Of a DNA stretch of 64,000 nt, positions 37,943 to 51,017 are shown piece after piece. The notes below the pieces were generated by a model, which saw only the letters and a program-made list of their open reading frames with translations, was not told the DNA's origin and did no database searches. Position 1 is the stretch's first letter; each line of letters begins with the position of its first letter. Source of the stretch: Microplitis mediator (lineage: Eukaryota > Arthropoda > Insecta > Hymenoptera > Braconidae); assembly GCF_029852145.1 (NCBI RefSeq), contig NC_079973.1, forward strand, positions 27,422,422 to 27,486,421, in the 5' to 3' direction. Both the position numbers and the translations under genes were made by a program.

Positions 37943-38030
37943 GTGACAGTGTCTCGTTCAGTGGATAGATTCGTAAGGGGAGGTCCCGCGGGCAACAACA
38001 ATACCACTCTGGATACCACGCTGCTCCTAT
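37943..38030 (+). other. probable upstream coding exon of the zinc-finger gene
   Basis: Ends at a strong donor (CCTAT|gtaagt). Joined to the acceptor at 41883 it reads on in frame through VDRFVRGGPAGNNNTTL, then DTTLLLCPRGAVGG, into the large exon. Tandem acceptor-like CAGs end at 37939 and 37942, directly after an in-frame TAA at 37934-37936. The exon has no ATG in this frame, so either a further upstream exon supplies the start or translation begins at a non-ATG codon. Confidence 0.5.
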
Positions 38031-41000
38031 GTAAGTTTAAAAACAATTCACATTTTTTATTAATGTTCAGCTAAACTCAAAAATATATATTTGTTTAAAA
38101 TTAATGATTATGAAAATTGAACCAAAAAACGAGATGATGAATGTGTTGAGGTAAGAATGTATGGGTATATAAAATGTAATATTGGAGAAATATTGAACAA
38201 GAAATGAGTGGTTCACCAGATGAGCGAGCAACGGTGGTGTTCCCCACCTTGATGTAGGCACGAGTGACGCGCAATGGTAATATCACTGATAGTATGTATA
38301 TGTTTGTATGAGTATGTGTGTGAGTGTGTGTAGTGTCCCGCGAACGCGCTGCCGCGAGAGTAGGTCAGTGTACCACATTAACCGGTGTGCCAGTAATGGG
38401 GGGGGGGGAAAAGGGGGCTTCCGACTAGTCAGTTCCGCAAGTGAGTATAGCAGATACAGCCTCCTGCACGATCGACGACCACCGCAAAACCTGATTCCAA
38501 CCGGAGCAATCCTTTTCTCACCATACACACAACCAACTGTTTTCATTGTGCCATACACATATATATCTACCACATTCTCATATCATTATTATTATTACGA
38601 TTACATCTTTCTGTTATCGTCATCTTGAAAAAGTTATTAAAATGGATAGATAGATATATTATTTCTCTTAGATGCTGATTAATGAATAGACGAAATTTTT
38701 AAAAGAATTTAATTAATGGTTGGCCCAATTTTCTCAACGACTGATGCTGATAATGATGTTTCTCTATATATAAACGTGTATATAGGAATCAAAGAGAGCC
38801 AAGTTGGTTGAAAGTTGCCGAAGGCCAAGGTTAATTATTGCCTACTCCGTACATATCTTATTCAGAGATTTGTACATATATAAATTTTTTATCTTTCTCC
38901 TTTTCATCACACAAAATACCGAATTTGTGTATAGTATATATAAACTACTCGCGTATAAGTAAGTAACCAAGCAAGTAAGCAAGCAAACAAGCCTTTAACC
39001 TTTACCTCGATCTACGTAGTCGCACTTTCTCCGTTGACCAAGCCATACCAGGTCACAATCCCCCTCCCTCCCCCACCCCTTTCCCCACACACTCGACTTT
39101 TTTTTAAGCCTTTTTTCTCTTTCTTTTTTATTTTATTATTATCCCATCGTTTATGATAGTTTTCTCATTCGTAGTATATCATAGAATATAACGAAAATTT
39201 TCTGGTGATGGTTTTAATTATTATTATTATTGTTGTTGTAACGAGTACACATGCGTACATGAGGAAGTAATGTGTGTTTTATGATCCTGCTGCTGCTGCT
39301 ACTGGAAAAGAGGGCAACAGCACCCACATACTCGGTACATATACATGCATGCATATATATTTATATACAACAACTCGACAAGTCTAATTAGTTAAATGTA
39401 TTTATATCAACATTAACATAAATAATAAAGAGTATAAAAATAAAGTTATTTGCTATTATAATTTTGTCTCCATAAATAATATTTTTTATTTATCATATAA
39501 TATATATCTTCGGCATTAGTATGTATGTACATATACTTACATTGTCTGTGCAGTTTATCTTGCATTAAACTCACTGCATACTACACTCGTTGAAATTTCT
39601 TTTCTCTCGTATAAGCCCACATATACTTGATCATTTGTCTATCGTTAAATTTATTTAAATACCACGGATAATACCCTCATTTTTTAAAAAAAAGTTGTAT
39701 CGTTCTCAATATCACTTTACAAATATGTATATATATATATATGAATATAATGCGAAAGTTGTCGAATACGATGACCGAAATATCATCAGAGACACCTGCG
39801 TTTACAATCTTCAATATTGTATACATTCATACAATTTACTTTGACCAAACGGCTGTTTTATATTTACATCCTTTTTCATGTATCCTTTTATTATTGGTAC
39901 AATAAACTTTTACTCAAGTAAAGTCATCATAATCATTTATAAAAAATATAACAACGATTTTGTTGCATTGAGCGCAAAGATAAAATTAATAGTAAAGATA
40001 ATAGATCAATGTAGATAATGATGATTGTTTTTTGTTATTATTTTTGGTGGTTCTTGGGACATCTGGGCATAAAATAACTCTGTACTAACAGAAACAGATG
40101 TAGGTCGAAGAGTAGGTTATAGTTGGGTATAGTTGTCAATTCGCACGCGCTATTTTCCACAATGAAAAGGAAAGCAAACGCTGTGCACTCAACAAAATTT
40201 TGTATGCGTGTATAATATAGATATTTATATATGTATGTATGTACACATGTATATGTGTTGTGTGTGAGCATGAGTGTGTAACAAACGCGCGTGAACTAAA
40301 GTAGTGGAGAAGCTATTGGTTGTCGGCGGGTTAACGGTGCTCCGTTCTACTTATCGTCGAGCTGAGCCGGCGATTCCCCTGTACAACACAGCCTGCATCA
40401 CGTCTGGACAACCATGACGCACGTGTGCTTAGAACAACCGCACACAGTCACGCAAAACATGACGCGTATACAATATACATAATATAATACAATCAGTATG
40501 CCAAAGTTGTGCACTGCTAAAACCTATAACATATACATATATCCCATAGACATCATTCAATATTATTACTATGTATTATACTCATGTACTTATACTTGTT
40601 TCTTTTTTTTTTATTCGATCGTAGAATCATCAGATAAAATAATAATAGTTAGTAGTATTTGCTGGTTTTTTTTTGTACTCGGTTGGTTACAGGATGATCT
40701 GCTTGATGGAATGCTGAGTCACTTTCCTCTTGTTTAAGTGGGTCACCTGTAGAAACTATATACTCAATTCTGATCATCATGATTTTTATTCTAAATCGTC
40801 GTTATCATTGCCATCATATTCTACGTCAGCAATGATTATTTAATTTTTAACTGCAAAGTAAATTGTAATTATTATTATTATTATTTGCTGCAAGTGACAT
40901 TTGTTGTAGATGCATGTCCCCAATTTAACATATCACAAGTACATACGTGCATACGTACCACGTACCTAAATTCCAATGATTAAAATCTTTGTCTGATGTA

Positions 41001-41883
41001 TGTGTGTGTGTGTGTGTGTGTGGGGGTATGAGTTTATTCCCTATTCGTCCTTATGTGTACCCAGTAATCCCATTGATAAGTGGCTCACCATTGTCGTAGG
41101 CCGGAAAAAATAATAATAAACTCCTTTCTCTCTTTATCTCTGACAAAACTAACGATTGTTAGAGTTGCGACGCCACTGCGGTGCTGGATAACGGTACAAT
41201 CAAGTCACGTCACGGTTCTACAACTCTCCCTCTCCCTCCTCTCCCTACCTTGGAACACCGCCACCACTTATTTGCCATTCCTGGTTGAGCTCTCAAGTCG
41301 ACAAGGACGCACTGTAACACTGTAACCCGACGACAAGGACGGTGACCTGAGGGAAGGTTGTACTGAAATAAGCTACTACCGCCTTTTATTCTTCCTCTTC
41401 TTATCATCCTATATAATACTACTCGCAATCATTTATATACATTTATAACCTTCCTCTCTTATCATTGTTTCAAAAATTTATTTTTTTTAAATAATGATTA
41501 TCTTTTAATAAAATGTATCTGCATATAACGTGATTTAGTGAAATGATGAATATATATATATATATATATACCTACAGTCTTACTGTGGCTGCGGGTAGTG
41601 TGCCACTGACCTAGTTAGCTAGAGCAACTCTTTTTATATATATTTTTTTATTTCCTTTTTCTTTCTCTCTGACGTATAAAGAAGAGAAAGAGACAAGTCG
41701 GTGTATAAGTATGTATGTAACTCTATACTGTATAGTAATTCTGCCCGCTAATAATCAACCCGACTCGAGATATAATTATTTATGAAATTAAATATGTATA
41801 GATATATTAAAAAATTGAGGTGATGATAAAAATATTTAGAGTAATGTGTCACGTTGAAATATTTTAAATTAAAATTGTTACAG
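38031..41883 (+). other. 3.85-kb intron of the zinc-finger gene
   Basis: Bounded by gtaagt and ttgttacag. It contains a G11 run (38398-38408), a GT array near 41002-41022, an AT array near 41550-41571, and less AT-rich patches (about 38330-38480, 40300-40450 and 41080-41340) of possible regulatory value. No coding exon was recognised inside. Confidence 0.5.
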
Positions 41884-44624
41884 GTCCTCGCGGCGCCGTT
41901 GGCGGTTGCAACACCCCCGGCAGTAGAGTGGATCCCTGGTGGAATCCTGGTTCCCTCTTCCCAACTGTCTCGACGCCAGGACCACCTAAAATCGACGAGG
42001 GACTTCCGGGAATAAATCAACATCAGTATTGTGGCCAGCAACAGCAACAAAATAATACTCGCAATACGTCGAGTCCTATTTTAACTTATTCATTTTTATC
42101 ATCATCGATTCAACAACAGTCTTATGACCACTTAAATAATAATAACAACAACAACAACAACAACAACAATAACGATAATCAAGAAATAAATAAAAATTTG
42201 TGCTCATCATTGGGTATTGCCTCAGCGACAACGAGTCCACCGATTTTATCTTCATCATCATCATCGTCGTCATCCTCGTCGTCGTCATCTTCATCAGCAG
42301 CAGCAGTATCATTAACTTCTAGCTTCTGCCAAATAGACTCATTGACTACTAACTCAAATAGGTGTAGCTCAGATGTTGTAAGATTATCATCAACCACGAG
42401 TACCTGCAATAATTCATACGGCACAAACGTTTCAACCTCTTCAAAACAATCTGATAACGTACTTTCCACACTGCTTGCCCCAAAATCATCAGATTCCTCG
42501 CATATAACGCGAGGAATCAATCATCATCACAATCACAATCACAATCATAATCACAATCATAATCATAATCATAATCAGTCTGGCGGTGTTGCTGCTGGTA
42601 GCAATCGAACAGTATTGTCATCTTTATTAACAGCAGCAGCAGCAGCAGCCGCGGCAGCAGCGGCAGTAGCCACAACAACCACAACAACAACAACAGCATC
42701 ACCAACAACAACAAATTTAGACTATGCGACTAATTCATCTGCCGCCTCAACATCAATAGCAAATATCATAAGAAATTCCAGTGCAAATAATATTGATACA
42801 ACGACTGTGTCTTCCCCAACCTCATCCTCTTCTTCGAGAGATTCAATAACGGGTATTCTTTCATCACTTAACGTCAGAATTAAATCAGAACATATACCGA
42901 AAGGGAATAATAATAATAATAATAATATTAGTAATAATAATAATAACAATAATAATAATAGTAATAATCAAACGACGGATGATTCCACCGGTTCTGCACA
43001 AGGATATTGTGCATCTCTTTTGAGTTCTCTGTTATCAACATCGAGAATATCATCAGGTAACACAAATTCTGATATAACGAATAATCAAGATCATAATATT
43101 AAAGTTGAATATTCATTGAATGTACCATCACCCCAAGGAAACGTTTTACAAGTTACCGAAGAAAATTTAACAGCAACATCACCTTACGATATTATTAGCA
43201 CCAGTGGACAATCATCATCACAATCACGGTGTTTTTCCTCAAAAGATCGTGATAAACAACATTCAACCTCAGATAATATAGTTGTATCACCAGTATCAGT
43301 AGCTGAAATAGCAGCTCTCGATATGAAGTATGAGACACAAACGGTACCGGGTTCAGGAGCACCCCATTTAACAGGATCAACTGGTGTTGAACCTCCTCAC
43401 AGTAGCAGTCAATCAAGTGGACTTGTTGTTGTAGGAGCATCAGCAGCAGCAACAGAAGTCGGTGTTGATAGCCTTCTTTTGCCATGGGCCACTAGTGGTC
43501 CCGATTTTCTCGAACCCTCTGATGTTAAACAAACAACACCAGGTTCTATTCATGACGCTTGGGATACTCTATTATTGGGTTCATCAGTGGGTGTTGTTGC
43601 TTCTGCTCATTCGTTAGCTGAATTAAAACCATTACCACCATTTACTGGTTATACTGGACATTTAAGTATAAATGGTATACCTGGACATCATTATCATACG
43701 ATAGCATCATCTGCTCAAAGACCTACAATACAATCCTCCTCTTCACCTACACCATCTTCAAATCATGAATACTATGAATCATCGGTTGTATCATCGAGTA
43801 CACCTTGTCCACAATCGACACAAAAATCAACTCAACAGCATCAATTACCCCAATCAACAACACAGCAAGTTGAATATGATATTGAAGATATTGCTGAAAT
43901 AATTGGCTCTGCTATTGCGGATACAACTGTTCCTGGTGGTGGAAATGGTCCTGGCTCGGAAAATGATGCTGATAATTCAAAAGATTGGATTGATATAGCG
44001 GAATGGATTGACACTGCGTGTTCACCTAAAACCCATGAAACATCATCACCAAATCCATACTCACAGATATATGCCTCACAAACAAATCAACCTAATAATC
44101 ATAATCATCAACATGGATCAACTTTACAAAATTTATTGACAACAACAAGTTATGCACCATTGCTACAAGCAAGACTTCAAGCTGGTAATGCGGGTCTTCA
44201 AAATCCATCATGTGGTGAGACACCCTCTTCAACGAGTCCTTATCCACCAGTCAGTCCACCCGGTAGGGTATCAACATCCTGTAGTCCTGATCATTTACTT
44301 CATTCCCCGTTTGCTGCACCATCTCACACGCGAAAAAGATCACGACCATCACCAGCTGGCAATCAAAATCCTTCAAAAAAAAATCCAGCCACTACAGCTT
44401 TACCCTACGGTACAGAGTCAAGTCTTATAGGTGGTAAAGAAAAACCCGTTCACAGGTGTTCTATTTGCAATAGAGGATTTCTAAATAAAAGCAATATTAA
44501 AGTTCACTTGAGAACTCATACGGGCGAAAAACCATTCAGGTGTGAAGTTTGTGGTAAAGCTTTTCGACAAAAAGCCCATCTAATAAAACATCAACAGATT
44601 CACAAGAGAATTGGCAGGGATTAA
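41884..44624 (+). CDS. C2H2 zinc-finger transcription factor with two C-terminal fingers, main exon
   Basis: One exon of 2.74 kb encodes about 913 residues, opening with PRGAVGGCNTPGSR then VDPWWNPGSLFPTVSTPGPP. The only DNA-binding domain is a pair of fingers near the C-terminus (about 44451-44600): HRCSICNRGFLNKSNIKVHL with the RTHTGEKPF linker, then RCEVCGKAFRQKAHLIKHQQ and IHKRIGRD at the end. The long N-terminal part is low complexity: runs of Asn (about 42135-42175 and 42906-42967), Ser (42251-42297), alternating His-Asn (42521-42575), and Ala then Thr (42631-42715), as in insect activators or repressors. A conserved-looking acidic block DWIDIAEWIDTACSPK lies at about 43984-44031. I could not assign a named ortholog. 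The first ATG inside the exon is at about 43324, so the start codon must lie upstream. A nuclear role in transcription is inferred from the fingers. Confidence 0.88.
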
Positions 44625-47600
44625 ATTTCTTTATTTTTTTTTTTATTTTATTTATTTTTAAAAATCTAAATGATCACACATACAACAATAACGTCAGTGA
44701 TATATATTTATATACGTTGTGTTGAGTAGCACAATAATAATAGTAATAATAATAATAACAAAAAATCCTTTCAATCAGATACTTATGGCATTTGTCGTGT
44801 ATATTAGCTTACTGATTTTGTTAATAAAAATAGTAAATTTTATGATGATGATGATGATGATAATACAAGATTACTTGACAGCAGCCAAAATACTCAACAA
44901 GTAAATCATGTGAGTATATTCGACAACTAGTATGTGTAAAATAAAATTAATTAAGGTATGAAACCTTGATTAATAGGAACTTTGATTATTATTATTAATA
45001 TTATTATTTTATAAAAAAAGTACCAGTGCAAATAATGCGCGTGCGCGCGATATATGTAGTATACATATATTAACACTGATAATAAAAGAAAGAAAGAAAA
45101 TATAAAAAAATCTAGATATATATGTGTGAGTGTCGTTTTTGGAATAAAATTCTCAATGGTGCGAATTGTGCGCCATGTATATATAATATGACACTTATTT
45201 TTATATATTATAATTGAGTACTTAGTTTTTGACATTGTATGTAATTTAAAATAATTATTGCTCGGTATATCTTGCTAACGCGCATGGTACTATTTTATTT
45301 ATAATTACATATATGTTTATGTATAGACACTTGCGTGCGACTAAATAAGAGACATTAAACAATGTATAACGAGACAATAAGCGCGACCTGTTGTGATCGT
45401 GCTACAATGTACCTATAAATATATATATATTTATATTTATAGTTAGATAGATATATATATATTTATAAAAATATGTTATTAAGTCCTTCCGTCACGTGCT
45501 TTTAATTTAATTTAACTTACATTTAAATAAATATATATTTATATTGTTTTTGTTATCAGTTATCACCAGTTATAAAACTTTTATCATCTTCACTCATCCA
45601 TTTATTTATTTTGCTTCATTTATTAATTTTTTTCTTCATCAATTTTCCTTTTTTCTCTTTACTCTTATTTAATAGTATTCTTTTATGCTTTATTTGCTTC
45701 TTTATTAATTACTTTTTTTTCTTTTGCGACAATACATTAACAAATAATCCTTCGGGATTATAAAAAATTCATATAATATAATGTCAATTTATTAATTATT
45801 ATTTAAATTAGTCTTATATGTATATAAATTGTCAAAAAAATTATTAATATATACGTCGCATCAATCATTTTTCTCTTTTTTTATTTATTTCTATTTATTG
45901 CCTTTTTTTTTTTATTAATTTTACTTTCTCTTATTTTTCTCGTTATTTATGTTAAATTATTTATTCGAATTTAAGTTTAGTGGAGAGTATAAAACTATGA
46001 TTGATTTTTGAAAAATAGATGCATACGTGCGCATAAAAAATGAAATGACGGCTGTGTTCTCTTCTTTCGCATGAGGATGATCCACAGATCTCACGAAATA
46101 TATAAACTATTAAATCCCATTGATAAGGGTATTTCTGTCATCATTTTTTTTCTTCTTTTTTTTACCGTCTCCCTATTTCTCTGTCTTTATCTCTTTTTTA
46201 TAATTTTTAAAGATTAAATCTATTTAAGTACTCCGTACACACCCAGCTTCATATTTATTATAGTATCTTTTCTTATTATTTTCTTTTTTTTTCTTTTTCT
46301 AAATCTTGTACTTTGTATTGTTTTGAACACTCGGGTCCAATGTGTGACTTGTTAATTAATAAAAATTCAAGTGAGATGATATTTACTCAATGGCAGTTTT
46401 TAATTATAAAAAAAGGAAACGAAAAAGAAAAAGAAAAAAAAAAGATAATTAGATTTGTGTGTGATAAACACAGTTAATTTTTATACTTGGTACCTAGCGT
46501 AGCTGGCTACGCAAATCTTTGTATGTAGATTATTTAAACAAACAAACAAACAAACATAAAAACTGATGATGATAATAAAAAATAAGACATAATTTATTTC
46601 AAGCTCGATGCAACACTATTTATTATTTCTTTTTTTGATACACTGAATAAACGGTGTTAAATAATACATAATTTGCATCAACAACAAATAAATAGTGTCT
46701 CTAAATAATAAATAACAATAATAATAATAATAGAAAAAAAATAAAAAGTGTAATGAATGGCAGTATTGTATCTATATTTAATATAATTAATTATACTGAA
46801 TTAGTGTATATCTAATTTTAAATATTTTTTTTAATATAAGAGACGTATAAAATAGTTGCTTAAGATTAAAATAATCTGTTGTTGATAGTTTTTTCACTGT
46901 TTTATTTTTATTTACTTGTCACTATAATTTTATTTTTTTTTTTATTATACGATCATGTCTGTTAAATATTATTTCATTCATTATCCCTTTATCAACTTAA
47001 CTATATTAATGCATATAATTATTTTTTAAGTATTTAATTAATCGCTATTTCACGGATTTCTTTAATTCGGCAGAATAATAATTATTATTATTTTGTTTTA
47101 ATAACATGTGTAACTGGTCAAGAAAAAAAATATGTTAGGTATATAGGTGGCAAAGCTGCAGCGTGATTCTCTGCATCTCTTTCTCCATCTTCTTTCCGTC
47201 CTCTCGGTGCTCTTTCAGACACGACCCACGTAGGTCAGTGACCCTATTACTTTTTGTTTTTTTAATTTTATTTTTTGGTACAATAGAAATACAGTTTTAA
47301 TTTCCTAGAGTGTCTGTACTGTAAATCCTAAAGGTAGTTTTTTTTTTTTTTAGCATTAAAATATTTATTCAAACAAATGTAAATTGAGTAGAACAGTAGG
47401 ATTTAATATAAACAAGACTGTGTGCGTTTAATAATGTGAGTAGTGGTAGCATAGTTGTTAAAGAAAGTCTTTCACTGTAGTGTATAAGCAGGCAGACCAC
47501 AAACCAGTTGTGATCGCGTGAACCAGAGAGAATACATACATCAAAGAGGAGAAAAAGGAAAAAAAGGAGGAAGAGGAGGTGGTGGTGATAGTGATTGTGA

Positions 47601-47739
47601 TGGTGATGGTGGAGGATGAGGATGAGGATAAGGATGAGGATGAGGTGGTGGAGAGAAGGGTAAAGCGGACCAAGTGTTGGTACCAGGCACCGATGTGTTC
47701 TACTTACATGGCACACTTAACAGACGCCTCGGTTCTGGG

Positions 47740-47776
47740 TTCTCGATTCTCGATTCTCGATTCTCAGTTCTCGGTT
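47740..47776 (+). repeat. 7-bp minisatellite (ttctcga)n
   Basis: Three exact units followed by two variant units (ttctcag, ttctcgg). Confidence 0.8.
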
Positions 47777-49824
47777 CAGGATCCTGCAAAGTAAAGCCAG
47801 AATGGGCCTACTCCATCACGACCATCACCAGCAATATGCCGTCTATATTTAACTAGTTTTATTTATTTTTAAATTATCTCCATCTCATTAGTATAATTGA
47901 CATTTTATTTTTAAATTTAAATTTAAAATTAAAAAAGAGAAAACACAACTGATTAAATTTATTTTTAAAACTTTTTAATTATTAAAATGAATAATTCAAT
48001 TAATTTTAATGTTACAGTTTCTTTCTGTTATAATATATTTTTCATTCTCAATGAAATAATAATGATAATAATAAATGACAGGTGCATATATAACTTATCC
48101 CAACGAAAAAAGAAACTAGTTACCATTCAATAATAATTTTATGTATGTACAATTATAAAAAATTTAAAAACATAAATATTTTAAATAAAAAACATATTTA
48201 TTATTTTATATGACGTCAGTTGCCGAATTAAAAATGCTCAATGAAAGAGATATATAATCGATATATCATCTAATGAACTTATGACATTAAATAGTGGGTT
48301 ATTTAATTTAAATAATTGTTATCGAGAATTAAGGTCAAGTGTGCACTTGTGCACTCCAGTGATTTACTTTTATAACAAACAAAGCTCCTATATATTTAAT
48401 ATTACTGAATAAATATAAGTTTTATTAAATAAGAGATTAATAATAATAATGACAATAAAATGAAATTTTTTTTAACCCGAGTATTGAACTATCAGGTTCG
48501 ATTTCTCTTATTGGCAACTAAATCATTCACACCGTACGTGATTATATTTAAAATTAAAACCACACATGTGTTCATTTCTATTAAAGTCACGTGTATATAT
48601 ATAATATCGATATGTAGACATTAATATACACTTGTATTTTATGTACTTTTTAAGGTAAAACCCTTTAGCAGGAAGTTGATAAGTATATATATAATATATA
48701 AACTCCCAATACAAGTAATATCATCATCGTGAGTATTGATATAAAATCGTTTGTATATATATATATATATAATTTCTCTTCCAGATGAGTTTATAAGCAT
48801 TTGTAAAGGTTTGAGTGTTTGTGCGTGTGTGTGTGGGGGGGGGGGGTTTATTTGTATAGGTTGTAGGACCTTGTTTCATGACCTACATGCTGCAGCAAGG
48901 CCGTTATACTCACGATGATGATGATGATAATATGCCTGATATGTAAACCATCAGAAAACCAGAAGAAGATAAAGAAAAAGAAAGGAGATATAATATAATA
49001 TTATATGTCTTAAAATCTTGACTGGTGTGCGATGTTCCTCATGTGCACGGATCAGTATTTTATGAACAAATAATCTCATTAGAGTATCAATTGTTAAAAT
49101 TACGGCTTACATCGCTTTGACTATAAAATTATAAATTTTATTTCATAATCTTTCGATATAAATCAAAATTTTTTTTTTACTTAGACTCAAACGTGTAGAG
49201 TACTATGTACATTATTAGGTCATGTCTTCTGTACTACGACATGTATATATATATATTTTTTATGTATTACATATCAAAAATAGTCGTTCTGAAACTGTAA
49301 TCTACTCTGTACGACGTAGGCGCATTTAACTAAACTATTTATCAATTTTATCATCTTACCTTGATCTTGATCTTTACTTATTATTCCCATCGCTGTTTTT
49401 GGCCTTGATCCCTTGATTCTACATCTCTGTTGTACTAAACTCAACGAGCCTCGAGTTCTCTTTTATTTTCTCTCACGTCTGTATATTTTTATTTATTAAA
49501 TATTAAATATTTTTACATATATGTACCACAATCCTACATCATCATACTGACAAACAAGAATAATACTGAAGAGCCATTTACAGATTGACTAAAATTTACC
49601 TACTGAGTAATTCGATATAATATCGATCGATATCTTGGATTTTAAATAATATAATTATCTATATTATCGGTAATCTGTACCATCAGGATCTCTATTATCG
49701 ATACACCTGTGTCATAGACATCCACCCGAAGCCCGAATACTTTTATTTGTTGCGCATAAGCATTGAGATTCGCGCGCAGTTTTTTTCTATCGCGGAAATT
49801 TATAAACTCAATTTTTATTGAGGT

Positions 49825-49934
49825 AAGAGACCTAGTACCCGATCAGAGGATTAGTACCTGATCACTCCATGTATTTGTATATTTATATTTAGTAGAATAT
49901 AGTAAATCATGAGTGATCGGGTACTAGGTCTCTT
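49825..49934. mobile_element. 110-bp inverted-repeat element
   Basis: Arms at 49825-49845 and 49914-49934 are exact 21-bp reverse complements. Inside the left arm a diverged copy of the agtacccgatca motif follows (agtacctgatca), so the end sequence is partly tandemly duplicated. The size and structure fit a small MITE or foldback. No coding sequence is present. Confidence 0.65.
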
Positions 49935-51017
49935 AATTATTAAACCAAAACAAAAAAAAATAAATAAATAATTAAAAAATTTTAAATTAATTAGAATGAT
50001 TATTTAAATATTTTTCTTTGAGCGCTAAACTTTTTTTTTTTTGACTATATAAATAATTATTATTAAAAAAATCATGTGATTATAGTACTGGAAAAAAAAA
50101 TATAGCATTGATGTGATTTTCATTGAATTTATTAGAGTATTTTATATAAAATACCATAAATGATAACTTTTTGATTTAATTTCAATAGGTTTAAAATACT
50201 ACAAACGTATATTTTTAATAAAAATAATTGTTCTTATTGCTAAATAATTGGTACATACTATACACACATTTTAAAACTTTTTTTCATTTACTTGTAATGC
50301 TCTCAAATAAACTTTTTTCAAAATTACAATTAATGAATATGATTTAAATAATAATACTAATATATCGATGACACACATTAACAATGTGTTAAAATATATA
50401 TATATTTATATATAATATTTATTATTCTCAGTTGTACACACAGAGAGCTTATTATCTTATCTTTTTTTTTTATTTTTTTATAAAACAATCAATCAACTTT
50501 AAACAATAATAATGATATTAAAATTGAAATAAATTTCATAATCAATATACTAACAACAAATATAACAATTTTATCATAACAATTTTGCCCGGTTCAATAC
50601 ATTTTTTTTTTCTTTAATTTAAAAAAATTTTTATTATTATTGCCATGTTTATATATACATACATTTAATTACTGAGATACTCATTAGATGTGCAACGTAA
50701 TCAATCCGTTATATTATTAAATATATTCATTCATTTATTAATTTAAAATTTGCGTTTTTTTTTTTTATTTGTTTTTTTTTATACAGAGATCAAATACCCC
50801 GTAAAAATATGCATGCGTACACGCTAGCACTCACTATTATTATGCTAATAATAGTAATTATTGTAGTTTATATTCTGTAACTTTTTCGCAATTCGACCAG
50901 TACGCAGTGATTTAAATGGACTAGTTGTCATCCTGATTGCGGACATTTATTCACAAATAAATTCTATACAGACGAAATATTGAGCAACAAAAGCCATTGT
51001 GTTAATTATTGAATTGT

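Larger units (their letters stand above)
44625..51017. other. non-coding region between the zinc-finger and FAM43-like 3' ends
   Basis: Over 6 kb, presumably including the long 3' untranslated region of each convergent gene. It contains a (GAT)n run near 44842-44862, purine-rich ggt/gat repeats at about 47576-47655, a 7-bp minisatellite, a G12 run (48835-48846) after a GT array, and an inverted-repeat element at 49825-49934. No coding sequence was recognised. Confidence 0.5.
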
